Shown here: one piece after another, positions 7,851-17,276 of the stretch | Layout of the letters: each line of letters opens with the position of its first letter | How positions within the stretch are numbered: the stretch's first letter is position 1 | NCBI GenBank assembly: GCA_003161435.1 | Contig: PMOS01000020.1 | Span: 83,439-147,438, forward strand | Origin: Vulcanimicrobiota bacterium | GTDB taxonomy: Bacteria; Vulcanimicrobiota; Vulcanimicrobiia; Vulcanimicrobiales; Vulcanimicrobiaceae | Direction: 5' to 3' | DNA length: 64,000 nt | The notes under the pieces: model-generated | Databases searched by the model: none | Told to the model about the DNA's origin: nothing | What the model saw: the letters and a program-made list of their open reading frames with translations, nothing else | Made by a program: the position numbers and the translations under genes

Positions 7851-8881
7851 ACGTCCTCGATCCGTCCGGCACGCTTGCGGCTGGAACTGCGTCGCCGCTC
7901 GACGACGACGAGGTGCTGGCAGCGCTGCGGCTGATGAAGCTGAGCCGTGCATTCGATGCGAAAGGCGCGAGCTTGCAGCGGCAGGGCCGCTTCGGAACGT
8001 TCTCACAGGTCGCCGGCCAAGAGGCGTCGGTCGTCGGCTCCGCTTGGGCGCTCGATCCCGTCCGAGACTGGATCGTCCCGCAGTACCGTGAGTTGCCGGC
8101 GCTGCTGCGGCACGGCTATCCGCTCTCGAATTTCATCCGCTACTTCCAAGGCAACCCGGCGGGCGGCGCGATCCCCGACGGCGTGAACCTCCTCCCGATC
8201 CAGATCTCGATCGCCGCGCAACTGCCGCACGCGGTCGGGCTCGCGTGGGGTTTGCAGCGACAAGCCAAGGACGCGGTCGTGCTGGTGTACTTCGGCGACG
8301 GCGCGTCGAGCGAAGGCGACTTTCACGAGGCCTGCAACCTCGCCGGACTCGTCGGTGCACCAGTTGTGTTCTTCTTGCAGAACAACGGTTGGGCGATCTC
8401 GACGCCGCGCCGCAAGCAGAGCGCCGGCCGGACGCTGGCCGAACGCGCGGCGGCGTACGGCTTTCCCGGTGCGGTCGTCGATGGAAACGACCTTTTCGCC
8501 GTCTACGCCGAAACCGCGCGCGCGGTCGCACGCGCGCGCGACGGCGGCGGTCCGACGTTGATCGAGTCGGTAACGCGCCGGCTCGGTCCACACAACACCG
8601 CCGACGATCCGACGCGCTACGTCGATCCGGCCGACGCCGAGCACTGGCGCGCGCTGGACCCGATCGACCGCGTGGAGCGCTACCTCGTGCAGCGCGACGC
8701 GCACCATGCCGCGCGTATCGCGGCGTTCGACGCCGACGTTGCCGGCGAGATCGAACGCGCGCTCGCCGACGCGGACGGCGGCGACGCGGTCAACCGGGAT
8801 CAGCTGTTCGCGCACGTCTATGCCGACCCGCCGGTCCGCGTGGTGCGGCAGCGGGCGCAACGCGTGCTGGGCGACCGCTGA
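7844..8881 (+). CDS. 2-oxoacid dehydrogenase E1 component, alpha subunit
   Basis: 345 residues. Thiamine-diphosphate-dependent decarboxylase subunit of a pyruvate/branched-chain 2-oxoacid dehydrogenase complex. The ThDP/Mg motif is GDGASSEGDFHEACNLAG ending in QNNGW, and the phosphorylation-loop-like HNTADDPTRY segment is typical of Gram-positive-type E1alpha and branched-chain enzymes. Pyruvate, branched-chain and acetoin specificities cannot be separated by eye. The gene overlaps both the SDR upstream and E1beta downstream (TGATG). Confidence 0.9.
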   Translation: MVNVLDPSGTLAAGTASPLDDDEVLAALRLMKLSRAFDAKGASLQRQGRFGTFSQVAGQEASVVGSAWALDPVRDWIVPQYRELPALLRHGYPLSNFIRYFQGNPAGGAIPDGVNLLPIQISIAAQLPHAVGLAWGLQRQAKDAVVLVYFGDGASSEGDFHEACNLAGLVGAPVVFFLQNNGWAISTPRRKQSAGRTLAERAAAYGFPGAVVDGNDLFAVYAETARAVARARDGGGPTLIESVTRRLGPHNTADDPTRYVDPADAEHWRALDPIDRVERYLVQRDAHHAARIAAFDADVAGEIERALADADGGDAVNRDQLFAHVYADPPVRVVRQRAQRVLGDR

Positions 8882-9861
8882 TGCCGGTGATGACGATGAT
8901 CCAGGCGATCCGCGCGGGCCTGGACGAAGCACTCGAAACCGACCCGCGCGTGATGATCGTCGGCGAAGACGTCGGCGCGCTCGGCGGCGTGTTCCGCGCA
9001 ACGGACGGACTGCAGGCCAAGTACGGTGAAGCGCGGGTCGTCGACATGCCGCTCGCCGAAGCATCGATCGTCGGCGCGGCGCTGGGGCTCGCCGTCTCCG
9101 GGATGAGGCCGATCGCAGAGATCCAGTTTCTCGGTTTCGCCCACCAAGCGTTCCACCAGATCGGCCAGCAGGTCGCGCGGATGCGCTTTCGCTCGCAGGG
9201 TCATTGCGCCGTCCCGCTCGTGCTGCGCGCCGCGTTCGGCGGCGGAGTTCGAACGCCCGAGCTGCACAGCGACGCATTCGAAGCGTTCTACGCGCATTGC
9301 CCCGGGCTCAAAGTCGTCATGCCGGCGACCGCCTACGACGCGAAAGGTCTGCTTGCGACCGCAATCGCCGATCCCGATCCCGTGTTGTTCTGCGAGCCGC
9401 TGCGCGGCTACCGGCTGGTGAAAGACGACGTCCCCGACGAACCGTATCGCGTGCCGTTCGGACAGTTGCGCATCGCGCGCGCCGGCCGTGAGGTGACGCT
9501 GGTCGCGTGGAGCGCCGCCGTGCAGCTCGCCGAACGCGCCGCCGACGCGCTCGCCGCGGGCGGGATCAGCGCAGAAGTCCTGGACTTGCGGACGCTGAAC
9601 CCGCTCGACGTCGACGGCTTAGCGGCGGCGGTCGCGCGAACCGGCCGCTGTGTCGTCGTCCAGGAAGCCCCGCTGAGCGGGGGATTCGGCGCCGAAGTCG
9701 TCGCGACGCTGGTCGAAACCGCGTTCTACCATCTGCAGGCGCCGGTCGAGCGCGTGAGCGCACCCGACACGCCGTATCCGTTGGCGGGAGTCGAGGACTT
9801 CTATCTGCCGTCGGTCGACGATGTCGTCCACGCGGCACGGCGTACGCTCGCGGCAGCGTGA
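8881..9861 (+). CDS. 2-oxoacid dehydrogenase E1 component, beta subunit
   Basis: 326 residues, full family length. Contains the transketolase-like pyrimidine-binding domain (IVGEDVGALGGVFRAT, DMPLAEASIVGAALGLA, IAEIQFLGF) followed by the C-terminal domain (VLDLRTLNPLD, VVVQEAPLSGGFGAEV). It forms the heterotetramer with the alpha subunit encoded just upstream and supplies half of each ThDP site. The ATG overlaps the stop of E1alpha by one base, supporting equimolar translation. Confidence 0.92.
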   Translation: MPVMTMIQAIRAGLDEALETDPRVMIVGEDVGALGGVFRATDGLQAKYGEARVVDMPLAEASIVGAALGLAVSGMRPIAEIQFLGFAHQAFHQIGQQVARMRFRSQGHCAVPLVLRAAFGGGVRTPELHSDAFEAFYAHCPGLKVVMPATAYDAKGLLATAIADPDPVLFCEPLRGYRLVKDDVPDEPYRVPFGQLRIARAGREVTLVAWSAAVQLAERAADALAAGGISAEVLDLRTLNPLDVDGLAAAVARTGRCVVVQEAPLSGGFGAEVVATLVETAFYHLQAPVERVSAPDTPYPLAGVEDFYLPSVDDVVHAARRTLAAA

Positions 9862-10979
9862 ACGATTCAGCGCTGGTCGAGCTGCGGCTCGCCGACGTCG
9901 GCGAAGGTCTCGCCGAGGCGGAGATCGTCGAGTGGCTCGTTCGGCCCGGCGATACGGTGAAGGCCGATCAGCCGGTGGTCGTCGTGATGACCGACAAAGC
10001 GTCGGTCGAGATTCCGGCGCCGGTCGCCGGCCGCGTGCGCGAATGTCTGGGTACGCCCGGCTCGATCGTCGCCACCGGTTCGGTGTTGCTGCGGATGGAA
10101 AGCGACATGCCAGGCATTGCCGCGCCGAGCTCGGCTGCACCGCAAGCCGCACCGAGCACGCGTCGTCGCGCTGCGGAACTCGGCGTCGACTTACGTGCCG
10201 TCGCCGGGAGCGGTCCGAACGGCCGCGTCCTGGCCGAGGACGTCGAACGCACCGCCGGATCACCGCGGCCCGCTGCGGGCGCGGCGAGCGATGAGATCGT
10301 ACCGTTGCGCGGGTTGCGACGGCAGACGGCGCACGCAGTCGCGCACGCGTGGCGCACCGTCCCGCAGATATCAGAGTTTCGCGACGTGGACGCAACGCGA
10401 CTCGTGTCGGCTCGCGGCGAGATTCTCGCGCGTCGAGCGCCGGGCGATCCACCGTTCACCTATCTGCCGTTCTTCGTGCGCGCGGTTGCGACGGCGTTGC
10501 GCCGGCATCCGAACTTCAACGGCTTCATCGACTTGGAACGCGACGAGATCACGCGACGCAGTGCCTGCAACATCGGCATCGCGACGGCGACCGACGATGC
10601 GCTGATCGTTCCCGTCTTACGCGATGCGGCGGAGTTGGAGCTCGACCTGATCGCGGCCCAGCTCGAGCGACTCGTCACGCGGGCGCGCGCGGGGCGGCTG
10701 CAACCAGCCGATCTCACCGGCGCCTGCGTCACGATCACGAACTTCGGCAGCTACGGGACCGAGTTCGGCGTGCCGATCGTGCGCGCCGGCGAGTCCGCCA
10801 TCGTCGGCTTCGGCCGGATTCGGGACGCCGTCGTTGCGATCGACGGTCTTCCAGCCGTCCGTCCCATGCTTCCGATCACGGTGTCCGCCGATCACCGGCT
10901 CAACGACGGCGCGCAGCTCGCTGCCTTCACGTCAGCGATCGCGGAACGGCTCCGCGACCCGGCGAACGCTCAAGCGTAG
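9858..10979 (+). CDS. 2-oxoacid dehydrogenase E2 (dihydrolipoamide acyltransferase)
   Basis: 373 residues. Domain order: one lipoyl domain (residues about 4-80, lipoylation Lys in MTDKASVEIPAP), an E3/E1-binding domain (RRRAAELGVDLRAVAGSG then GRVLAEDV), and the catalytic acyltransferase domain ending with SADHRLNDGA, which holds the active-site His and Asp. The GTG start overlaps the E1beta stop. No dihydrolipoamide dehydrogenase (E3) gene lies in the operon, so E3 must come from elsewhere. Its 3' end overlaps the convergent c-di-GMP gene by 10 bases. Confidence 0.92.
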   Translation: MNDSALVELRLADVGEGLAEAEIVEWLVRPGDTVKADQPVVVVMTDKASVEIPAPVAGRVRECLGTPGSIVATGSVLLRMESDMPGIAAPSSAAPQAAPSTRRRAAELGVDLRAVAGSGPNGRVLAEDVERTAGSPRPAAGAASDEIVPLRGLRRQTAHAVAHAWRTVPQISEFRDVDATRLVSARGEILARRAPGDPPFTYLPFFVRAVATALRRHPNFNGFIDLERDEITRRSACNIGIATATDDALIVPVLRDAAELELDLIAAQLERLVTRARAGRLQPADLTGACVTITNFGSYGTEFGVPIVRAGESAIVGFGRIRDAVVAIDGLPAVRPMLPITVSADHRLNDGAQLAAFTSAIAERLRDPANAQA

Positions 10980-12760
10980 ACCGGGACCGACGATTCGGCG
11001 CGGAGCAACGCACCGAATTGCTCGGCCGACATCGGCCTGGCGAACAGGAAGCCTTGCACGGCGTCGCATTTGAGCGCCCTGAGGATGGCGCTCTGTGCGG
11101 CCGTCTCCACACCTTCCGCAATGACCTTTGCTCCCAGCCCGTGCGCGGCGGCGATCACCGCGGCCGCGATCGCCTGGTCGACCTGGCTCTTCGCGATGTC
11201 GACGACGAAGCACCGATCGAGCTTCAGCGTGTCGACGACGTACGACCGCAGTGTGGCCAGCGAGTTGTACCCGGTTCCGAAGTCATCGATCGCAATACGC
11301 ACGCCGAGGTCGTGCAATTCGCGAACGACTGCAGCGGTGCGTTCGATGTTCACGGTCATGACCGATTCGGTGAGTTCCAACTCGAGAAGGGCCGGGGCCA
11401 ATTTGGCGTCGCGGAGCGCCTCGCGTACGGTTCGGACGAAACTCGGGTCGGCAAGCTGCTTTCCGGAAACGTTGACGCTCACGCGCAGCGGACGCGTGGC
11501 GCGGCTCCATTTCGCGCTTTGAACGCAGGCGGATCGCAGGACCCAGGCGCCCATCGGAACGATGAGCCCAGATTCTTCCGCGTACGAGATGAAGGAGTTC
11601 GGTTGTACGACGGTGCCGTCAGACTGCGGCCATCGGATGAGCGCTTCACTTGACCGCAGCGCCCCGTCCATTTCGTAGATCGGTTGATAGACGAGTTCGA
11701 AGGCATCTTCCTCGAGCGCCTTCTGCAGCCGCCCCTGGAGGCGCAGGCGCTGCGCTGCCGCGTGATGCATCGCGGGCGTGAAGAAGCACGCGGTCGCGCG
11801 TCCGGCGCGCTTGGCCTGATACATCGCGGTGTCCGCGTTGCGGATGAGCGTTTCGGCATCGTCTCCGTCGCGAGGAAACATCGCGATCCCGATGCTGCAC
11901 GTCGCATTGATCTCGCCATCGTCGATACGAATCGGTTCCGCGGTCACGCGCGCGAGTTCTCGGGCGATCTCGGCGGCGTGATCGACGTTGGTGATGTCGC
12001 CGAGAACGGCGATGAACTCGTCGCCGCCCATTCGAGCGAGGCAGTCGACTTGTCGCGCGTTCGAACGCAGACGACGAGCGATCTCTTTGAGGAGCGCGTC
12101 ACCGGCCGAGTGGCCCATCGTGTCGTTCACCGTCTTGAACTCGTCGATATCGATGAAGAGGACGGCTGTCATGTGGTTGCGTTCGCGGGCGCGTTCGACG
12201 GCCGCCGTAAGCCGCTCGTTGAGCAGCGTCCGATTTGGGAGGCCGGTCAGCCGGTCGTGGAGCGTGTCGTGGGCAAGCAGAGCTTCGCTTCGAAGCGCCC
12301 GGGCCAGCGTCTCGTTCCGCTCGGTCATATCCTGAACGGTCACGATGTAGACCCGGTCGTCCTCGTGCTCGACGGTGACGACCGTGAGGTGCACATCGAG
12401 GCGCGATCCGTCGGCACGCAGGTGAACCGTATCGATCGTGTTCGAGGCGTCACGATCGAACTTGCTGAGCGCCTCGGCTAAGTCCCCGATGTGTCCGGCC
12501 TCGCGGAGATCGTAGGGGCCTTTCGTGAGGAATTCCTCGCGCGTATATCCGTACACGTCGATCGCGGCTTGATTGACATCGACATAGCGGAGCGTCGCCG
12601 CTTCGAGCAGCAACATCGGATTGGGGTTGTGCTCGAACGCGTCCCGGCCCCGACGAAACGGGACCTCGGCAGCGCGCTTGCTGCGCTCGGCAACAAGCCG
12701 AGCGCTCGTACGCGCCGACACATCGCTCGGTGTCTCTAGGGCAGTCATCTCGGCGCTCAC
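10970..12760 (-). CDS. PAS-GGDEF-EAL c-di-GMP signalling protein
   Basis: 596 residues, soluble. PAS domain at about 40-150 (FEHNPNPMLLLEAATLRYVD), GGDEF domain at about 165-330 with an intact active site (RMGGDEF) and TGLPNR motif, and EAL domain at about 345-590 with SEALIRW, LELTES, IDDFGTGYNSL and IAEGVE, so both cyclase and phosphodiesterase residues are present. The GTG at 12760 is preceded by TACGCT with 6 bases between, so it is probably leaderless. It is a close relative of the pair at 61.5-64 kb, indicating duplication. The PAS ligand is unknown. Confidence 0.9.
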   Translation of the reverse strand: MSAEMTALETPSDVSARTSARLVAERSKRAAEVPFRRGRDAFEHNPNPMLLLEAATLRYVDVNQAAIDVYGYTREEFLTKGPYDLREAGHIGDLAEALSKFDRDASNTIDTVHLRADGSRLDVHLTVVTVEHEDDRVYIVTVQDMTERNETLARALRSEALLAHDTLHDRLTGLPNRTLLNERLTAAVERARERNHMTAVLFIDIDEFKTVNDTMGHSAGDALLKEIARRLRSNARQVDCLARMGGDEFIAVLGDITNVDHAAEIARELARVTAEPIRIDDGEINATCSIGIAMFPRDGDDAETLIRNADTAMYQAKRAGRATACFFTPAMHHAAAQRLRLQGRLQKALEEDAFELVYQPIYEMDGALRSSEALIRWPQSDGTVVQPNSFISYAEESGLIVPMGAWVLRSACVQSAKWSRATRPLRVSVNVSGKQLADPSFVRTVREALRDAKLAPALLELELTESVMTVNIERTAAVVRELHDLGVRIAIDDFGTGYNSLATLRSYVVDTLKLDRCFVVDIAKSQVDQAIAAAVIAAAHGLGAKVIAEGVETAAQSAILRALKCDAVQGFLFARPMSAEQFGALLRAESSVPVYA

Positions 12761-12892
12761 GCCCTGAGCGTACGCGGCAAAGGTAACGCAGCACGGCCTT
12801 ACATCGCGCGTGCGGTAACCGCCGGTCGCCCTACGCCGAGCGATTGCTTGACTATTTGCTCGGCAGCCCCTCAGGGCCGTACGCTCGGCCGG

Positions 12893-13468
12893 CTATCGAT
12901 CGCCGGGCAGCCACGTCACCGAACCGAGGACCTTCGACATGACGTCCGGCGCGATCCGTTCGCCGATGAGGTGATAGAACGGCCCCGATCCGAGCCAGTC
13001 GCAATAGAGCTCGTTCTGCACGGCGTGCATCTGCGCCGCCGAAGGTGCGAGGCCGACGCCGTCGGGTCCCGCGCCGAAACGGAGGTCGACTTTGCCGAAG
13101 GCCTTCGTCGTGACGGGCGTCTTGTAGGTGAGGCTCGTGCCGCCGATGCCGCCGCCGGTACCCTCCATGGCGAACCACGACGAACCCTTGTGATAACGCA
13201 CGAAATAGTCGGGCCCGCCCGAGCACGTTCCGCTGGCGCTGCGCCGCACGCGGGTCGCGCAGGGCGTCGTCTTCACTTCTTCGAGGGCAAATCCCGGCGG
13301 GACGTACGTCGGAACGGCGACGCGGATGCCGAGCGCGTCGAGGGACGCGGCCTGCTTCGCCGTCAACTCGCCGGCGGTTGCCGCGGCGGAGGCCGTCAGC
13401 GCTATCACGCCGCCGGCGAGGACGGCCAGCGCACCATGAATCGCGCGCGACACAAACATGTTACTCAT
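12893..13468 (-). CDS. Exported protein, function unknown
   Basis: 191 residues with a signal peptide (ALAVLAGGVIALTASAAATA, cleavage near TAG-EL). The mature part starts with VAVPTYVPPGFALEEV, resembling DUF4367/MucB-type beta domains where a P-x-Y-x-P-x-G-F motif is common, followed by Cys-containing and Gly-rich loops (GTCSGGPDYFVRYHKG). A C-terminal Trp-rich end is present. An internal ATG at 13459 could equally be the start. No partner genes are evident. Confidence 0.65.
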   Translation of the reverse strand: MSNMFVSRAIHGALAVLAGGVIALTASAAATAGELTAKQAASLDALGIRVAVPTYVPPGFALEEVKTTPCATRVRRSASGTCSGGPDYFVRYHKGSSWFAMEGTGGGIGGTSLTYKTPVTTKAFGKVDLRFGAGPDGVGLAPSAAQMHAVQNELYCDWLGSGPFYHLIGERIAPDVMSKVLGSVTWLPGDR

Positions 13469-13682
13469 CGAGACGGCGCTTCGTCATGCGGAGGCGAGCT
13501 CCCTCAAGGCCGCGCCGCCGGCGTACCGATCTAGCGGTCTACCGAGCCTCCATTCCCCGCCGCTCCATGTACCCGCGGCCTGGGCGTTACGGCGCAACGC
13601 TCACTTCATGCCGACAAAAGTCTGCTGCCGTTTGGAGATCGGGAACACCGATCCGAACGCTGCGCAGCGGCGTAGTGTAGGC

Positions 13683-14072
13683 ATGAACAAGTACGCAGGC
13701 ACAATCGCGAAACGTGCCACGCTGGTGGCGGCCGTCGCCGCACTCGTTGCGACGTCGACACTATTCGCGGATGCGGCGGAAGTCGCAACCGACGGAATCT
13801 CGCCGCTCGCCGTGCCCGGCGCCCACTACGAGTTAGTCGATCCGCAGGGCAACGTCGTCGGAGAGCTGGTGAGCGAAAGCGCGACACGCCTGCGCCTGCG
13901 GGTCATCGGCGTGACGACGGTCCGAAGCATGCCGCAGCCGGTGGTTCTACCTCGGGCCGACGCGACGTTTCATCCCGACTACAGCAAAGCGCTCAGCGTC
14001 GGACAGATGTCCGCCGCCTGGCAGGCCGAGCTCGACCGCCTGTTTCCGCAACCCGTCACGGGCGGCGGTTAA
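13683..14072 (+). CDS. Small exported protein, function unknown
   Basis: 129 residues with a signal peptide (RATLVAAVAALVATSTLFA, cleavage near ADAAE). The mature part is short and beta-like (GAHYELVDPQGNVVGELV). A longer in-frame extension exists upstream, but the start at 13683 is chosen because the signal peptide begins there and the extension is unlike protein. TAGTGT four bases before the ATG may be a -10 element of a nearly leaderless message. Not recognised. Confidence 0.55.
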   Translation: MNKYAGTIAKRATLVAAVAALVATSTLFADAAEVATDGISPLAVPGAHYELVDPQGNVVGELVSESATRLRLRVIGVTTVRSMPQPVVLPRADATFHPDYSKALSVGQMSAAWQAELDRLFPQPVTGGG

Positions 14073-14120
14073 CCACCCTTGTCACACATCACACCGCACA
14101 CAACACTTGGAGAACGAATC

Positions 14121-14423
14121 GTGAACCGCACCATCTCAGTCACCGCCCTCGCCGCGCTCTTCGTCTTGAGCGCGCAGGCCGCGTTCGCCGACACCTCGTC
14201 GGACGCCGCAATTGCCGCCCCCGTCCTCGTCGCCGCGACGAGCACCGTCGCCGCAACACCCACGACCGCGTCGGTAGCGATCCCGGGCATCGCCCACGTC
14301 CGCCCGGCCGCGCGCATCCCCGGCACTTTCGCCGTCACCGGTTTCGCGCTGTCGAGCCAGGACGCGATCGAACAGCAATACCAGTTGCACGTCCTGTTGC
14401 CGGCGCTCTCCGGCAACGCCTGA
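14121..14423 (+). CDS. Small exported Ala/Thr-rich protein, function unknown
   Basis: 100 residues. GTG start preceded by GGAGAA 6 bases upstream. Signal peptide (VTALAALFVLSAQAAFA) then an Ala/Thr/Val-rich low-complexity stretch (about 28-60) and a short tail with a possible amphipathic helix (SSQDAIEQQYQLHVLL). It follows the preceding secreted-protein gene by 48 bases and may share its transcript. No function can be assigned. Confidence 0.5.
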   Translation: MNRTISVTALAALFVLSAQAAFADTSSDAAIAAPVLVAATSTVAATPTTASVAIPGIAHVRPAARIPGTFAVTGFALSSQDAIEQQYQLHVLLPALSGNA

Positions 14424-14478
14424 GTCCGGACGCACGCCCCGGCGGGCACGGTCGGCGACTGCGCCACCGCGCCCGCCG

Positions 14479-14979
14479 TCAGACCGGCAGCGTCACCTCG
14501 CGGACGTGGCCGGTTTCAACTTCATAGACGAAGCCCCGCACGCGATCGCGGTGCGGGAGATACGGATGCGCGCGGACGCGCGCGATCGCGCTGCGCACGG
14601 CCGCGTCGATGTCCTCGAACGCGCCGAACGCGTACGGTGGAGCGTGGCCCGCATCGGCTGCGATCTCGGCGCGGAGCGCCGGCTCGTCGGCGCCGTGCAG
14701 TCCGCAGTTGGTGTGGTGCATGAGGATCACTTCGCGCGTTTGCAGCAGCCGTTGCGAGAGCACGAGCGATCGCAGAACGTCATCGGTCACCAGACCGCCC
14801 GCATTGCGCAAGATGTGCGCTTCGCCGGAGTCGAGCCCGAAGATCCGGAAGCTGTCGATCCGCGAATCCATGCAGGTCACGATCGCGACGTGCTTGGCGG
14901 GGATGACGGCGCGCGGACCCTCGAAGTCGGCTTCGTGCGCGACGGCATTGCCGACGAGTTCATCGATCGCGGTGTTCAC
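14479..14979 (-). CDS. Beta-class carbonic anhydrase
   Basis: 166 residues; catalyses reversible CO2 hydration in the cytoplasm. Zinc ligands are visible as the C-x-D-x-R motif (VTCMDSRID) and H-x-x-C (HHTNCGLHGAD). The compact length and the LRNAGGLVTDDVLRSL segment match the short beta-class clade found in actinobacteria and other soil bacteria. The GTG at 14979 fits the family N-terminus; the in-frame extension to 15261 is not conserved-looking. It is transcribed convergently with the secreted-protein gene before it. Confidence 0.88.
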   Translation of the reverse strand: MNTAIDELVGNAVAHEADFEGPRAVIPAKHVAIVTCMDSRIDSFRIFGLDSGEAHILRNAGGLVTDDVLRSLVLSQRLLQTREVILMHHTNCGLHGADEPALRAEIAADAGHAPPYAFGAFEDIDAAVRSAIARVRAHPYLPHRDRVRGFVYEVETGHVREVTLPV

Positions 14980-15287
14980 GAGCCGTAGCCGTTGGCGATG
15001 GCAGAAGGACAGCCCTCGGTTGAGGTCGGGGTGGTCACTGGCACCAAGGGTGACCGACGAGATTGTAAACGTCCTGGCCTGAGCATGTTCGGGCGGCCGG
15101 CTAGGCCGAATCGAAATGGAGTGGAGATCGGCTTCGGCGGTCGCGCTTCGCCTCGGTACCCAGCATGGTCGGCGCGCGGTTGGGCGTGCGTTCCGTGCAG
15201 TACCTAGGTGCGGTACGGGGGAGCATTCGCCGGCGATGGATGACCTTTGGCGGGCGGCCAAGGAAAGCGTACCTAACCGTAAAGCAG
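14980..15287. other. Intergenic region between carbonic anhydrase and methyltransferase genes
   Basis: About 308 bases with no convincing gene. A TACAAT hexamer on the minus strand (15062-15067) could be a -10 element for the carbonic anhydrase gene; no clear -35 is seen. Frames open here on both strands give Arg/Ser-rich products unlike real proteins. Confidence 0.4.
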
Positions 15288-15881
15288 ATGAGCGGCGAGC
15301 GACATGGGGCGAAGCAGCCCGACCGGTTCGATCCAGCCCGCGCGGCGATCCTCGACGACCCGGCGCGTTTTGGCTACGTTCCCGTCGAGGTGCTGCTCGC
15401 GATGCTGGAATTGCCCGACGGCGGGACGCTCGTCGACTTCGGCGCCGGGACAGGACTGTACGCGCTCGAGATCGCGCGACGTAGGCCGGACCTCCGCGTC
15501 GTTGCGCTCGACGAGCAGGCCCAGATGCTCGCGCACGTTCGCGCGGCGATCGCCCGCTCAGGATTGGTCAATGTCGAGGCGGTGTCGCCCGACGCGTCGG
15601 TTTCGCTGATGGGCCGTGCGAACGGCGTGCTCGCGTTGAACGTCCTGCACGAGCTCGGCGACCGCGCGCTGGCCGAGGTGCGCGCGCTCCTGGCCGACGG
15701 CGGGCGCGTCGCGTTCGTCGACTGGAGCGCCGACGTTGACCGTCCGGTCGGCCCGCCGCGCGATCACGTCTACGGCGTCGCCGAAGCGACGGACCGGCTC
15801 GTTCGGGCCGGCTTCGGCGTCGTCGAAAGGCCGACGCTGGCGTACCATTACGCGCTCGTCGCCACAGCGGAGCGAACGTAG
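15288..15881 (+). CDS. Class I SAM-dependent methyltransferase
   Basis: 197 residues. The N-terminus carries a PDRFDPARAAILDDPARF segment, then the SAM-binding motif I (TLVDFGAGTGLYALEIA), motif II (LRVVALDEQ) and a conserved post-motif (GVLALNVLHEL). This is the Rossmann-like methyltransferase fold related to UbiE/ArsM-type enzymes, but the substrate-binding part is not diagnostic. The ATG at 15288 is preferred over upstream in-frame starts, which add an Arg-rich tail. It stands alone between carbonic anhydrase and the RND operon. Confidence 0.8.
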   Translation: MSGERHGAKQPDRFDPARAAILDDPARFGYVPVEVLLAMLELPDGGTLVDFGAGTGLYALEIARRRPDLRVVALDEQAQMLAHVRAAIARSGLVNVEAVSPDASVSLMGRANGVLALNVLHELGDRALAEVRALLADGGRVAFVDWSADVDRPVGPPRDHVYGVAEATDRLVRAGFGVVERPTLAYHYALVATAERT

Positions 15882-15992
15882 CCGCATCTGTGGTTGGGGC
15901 GACGCTGCCCTTGCGAGCGACCGCTTTCCTGGGAAATGGGGTCGGAGGGCGTTTAACCCGCTCGGCACGGGGCAGAAGCCAGCCACGCCGCT

Positions 15993-17276
15993 ATGGAACG
16001 CTCGCTCCGCTGGTTCATGCTTTTACCTTTCGCGGCATGCGCCGGGTGCGGGAACGCGTCCGCGGACGCGAAGCCGTCGCCCTCACCGCCGTCGATCGCG
16101 ACGGCCGTCGCGCGCCAGGGCATCGTTCACGCCACGCTGCAGATCGCCGGCGTCATCACGCCGTACCGGCAGGTCGGGATCGCCGCGAACCTGTCCGAGC
16201 CGATCACCGTCGTCTCGGTGCAGGAGGGCCAGCGGGTGCGCGCCGGTCAGGTTCTCGCGCGGCTGCTGACCGACGATCTCGAAGCGTCCCTAGCATCGGC
16301 CGAGCGCGTCGTCGCCGAAGACGTCGCGCGGTACGGACAGACCTCGTACCAAACCAACGCGGTTTCCGCGCAGGACGCAGCGGCGGTGCGCTCGGCGCAA
16401 GCTTCGCTGCATCAGGCCGAGGTGAACCTGTCCGGGGCGACGACCGATCTGCGGCGCTACGAATCGCTCTTCTCGCAGGGCTACCTCCCCGAGCAGACCG
16501 TCGAGCAGCAGCGCACGACCGTTTCGAGCGATGCCGCTGCGGTGCAGTCGGCGCGCGCCTCGCTCAATCAAGCTGTTGCGAACGCGCAGGCTAACGGCAG
16601 CGGACAGAACGCGGGGGAGCAGCAGCAGGAGCTGGCTGCGGCGCGCGCGACAGCCGATGCTGCCGAAGCGGATGCGGAGCAGTTGCGCCGTCAGATCGCG
16701 CGCGCAACGATCGTCGCGCCCGTCGACGGCATCATCGACGCGGTCAACGCAAACCCCGGTGAATATCCCTCCGGCCGGCAGCTGTTCACCGAGGAGCAAA
16801 TCGATCGCGTGTACGCCGTCTTGCCCGCATCGACGACGCAGGCGCTCGACGTCCGTCCCGGTGCGGCAGTGATCGTCACGACCGGCGGCCGGCGGCGCGA
16901 CCGTGGAACGGTCGCTGCGGTTCTCGACCAGGTCCAACCCGGCACGACAAACTTCACCATCAAGGTGCTCGTCGCGAACGCCGACTATCATCTGCGCGCC
17001 GGGATGCCGGTGACGGGTTTGGTCGACGAGCAGCCGGTCAGCGGCGTAATGATCCCGGTCACCGCCTTCGTCGACGACTCGCGCAGCAGCGTCTACATCG
17101 TCAGCAACGGCGTCGCGCGCACGCACACGGTTTCCGAAGTGAAGGACGACGGCCACAACGCGATCGTGACCGGGCTCGGTCCCGGCGCGGTCGTGGTCGC
17201 CGACGTCGCCGCGGCGAACATCGGGAACGGGGATCGCGTTACGACGTCGTCGCCGAGCTCGGCCAACAACCCGTAG
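15993..17276 (+). CDS. RND efflux periplasmic adaptor (membrane fusion protein)
   Basis: 427 residues; links the inner-membrane RND pump to an outer-membrane channel. The N-terminal signal ends in a lipobox-like FAACAGC, suggesting a lipoprotein. Residues about 60-100 and 240-275 form the split lipoyl domain (VQEGQRVRAGQVLARL, IVAPVDGIIDAVNANPGEY). The middle is a long Ala/Gln-rich coiled-coil hairpin (residues about 105-235). A beta-barrel and membrane-proximal domain follow. The stop is immediately before the permease ATG, so the two form an operon. No TolC-type gene is nearby. Confidence 0.88.
   Translation: MERSLRWFMLLPFAACAGCGNASADAKPSPSPPSIATAVARQGIVHATLQIAGVITPYRQVGIAANLSEPITVVSVQEGQRVRAGQVLARLLTDDLEASLASAERVVAEDVARYGQTSYQTNAVSAQDAAAVRSAQASLHQAEVNLSGATTDLRRYESLFSQGYLPEQTVEQQRTTVSSDAAAVQSARASLNQAVANAQANGSGQNAGEQQQELAAARATADAAEADAEQLRRQIARATIVAPVDGIIDAVNANPGEYPSGRQLFTEEQIDRVYAVLPASTTQALDVRPGAAVIVTTGGRRRDRGTVAAVLDQVQPGTTNFTIKVLVANADYHLRAGMPVTGLVDEQPVSGVMIPVTAFVDDSRSSVYIVSNGVARTHTVSEVKDDGHNAIVTGLGPGAVVVADVAAANIGNGDRVTTSSPSSANNP

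Noticed and set aside
14980-15261. N-terminal extension of the carbonic anhydrase
   Set aside because: In-frame but Arg/Ser-rich and unlike beta-carbonic anhydrases; the GTG at 14979 gives the normal family length.
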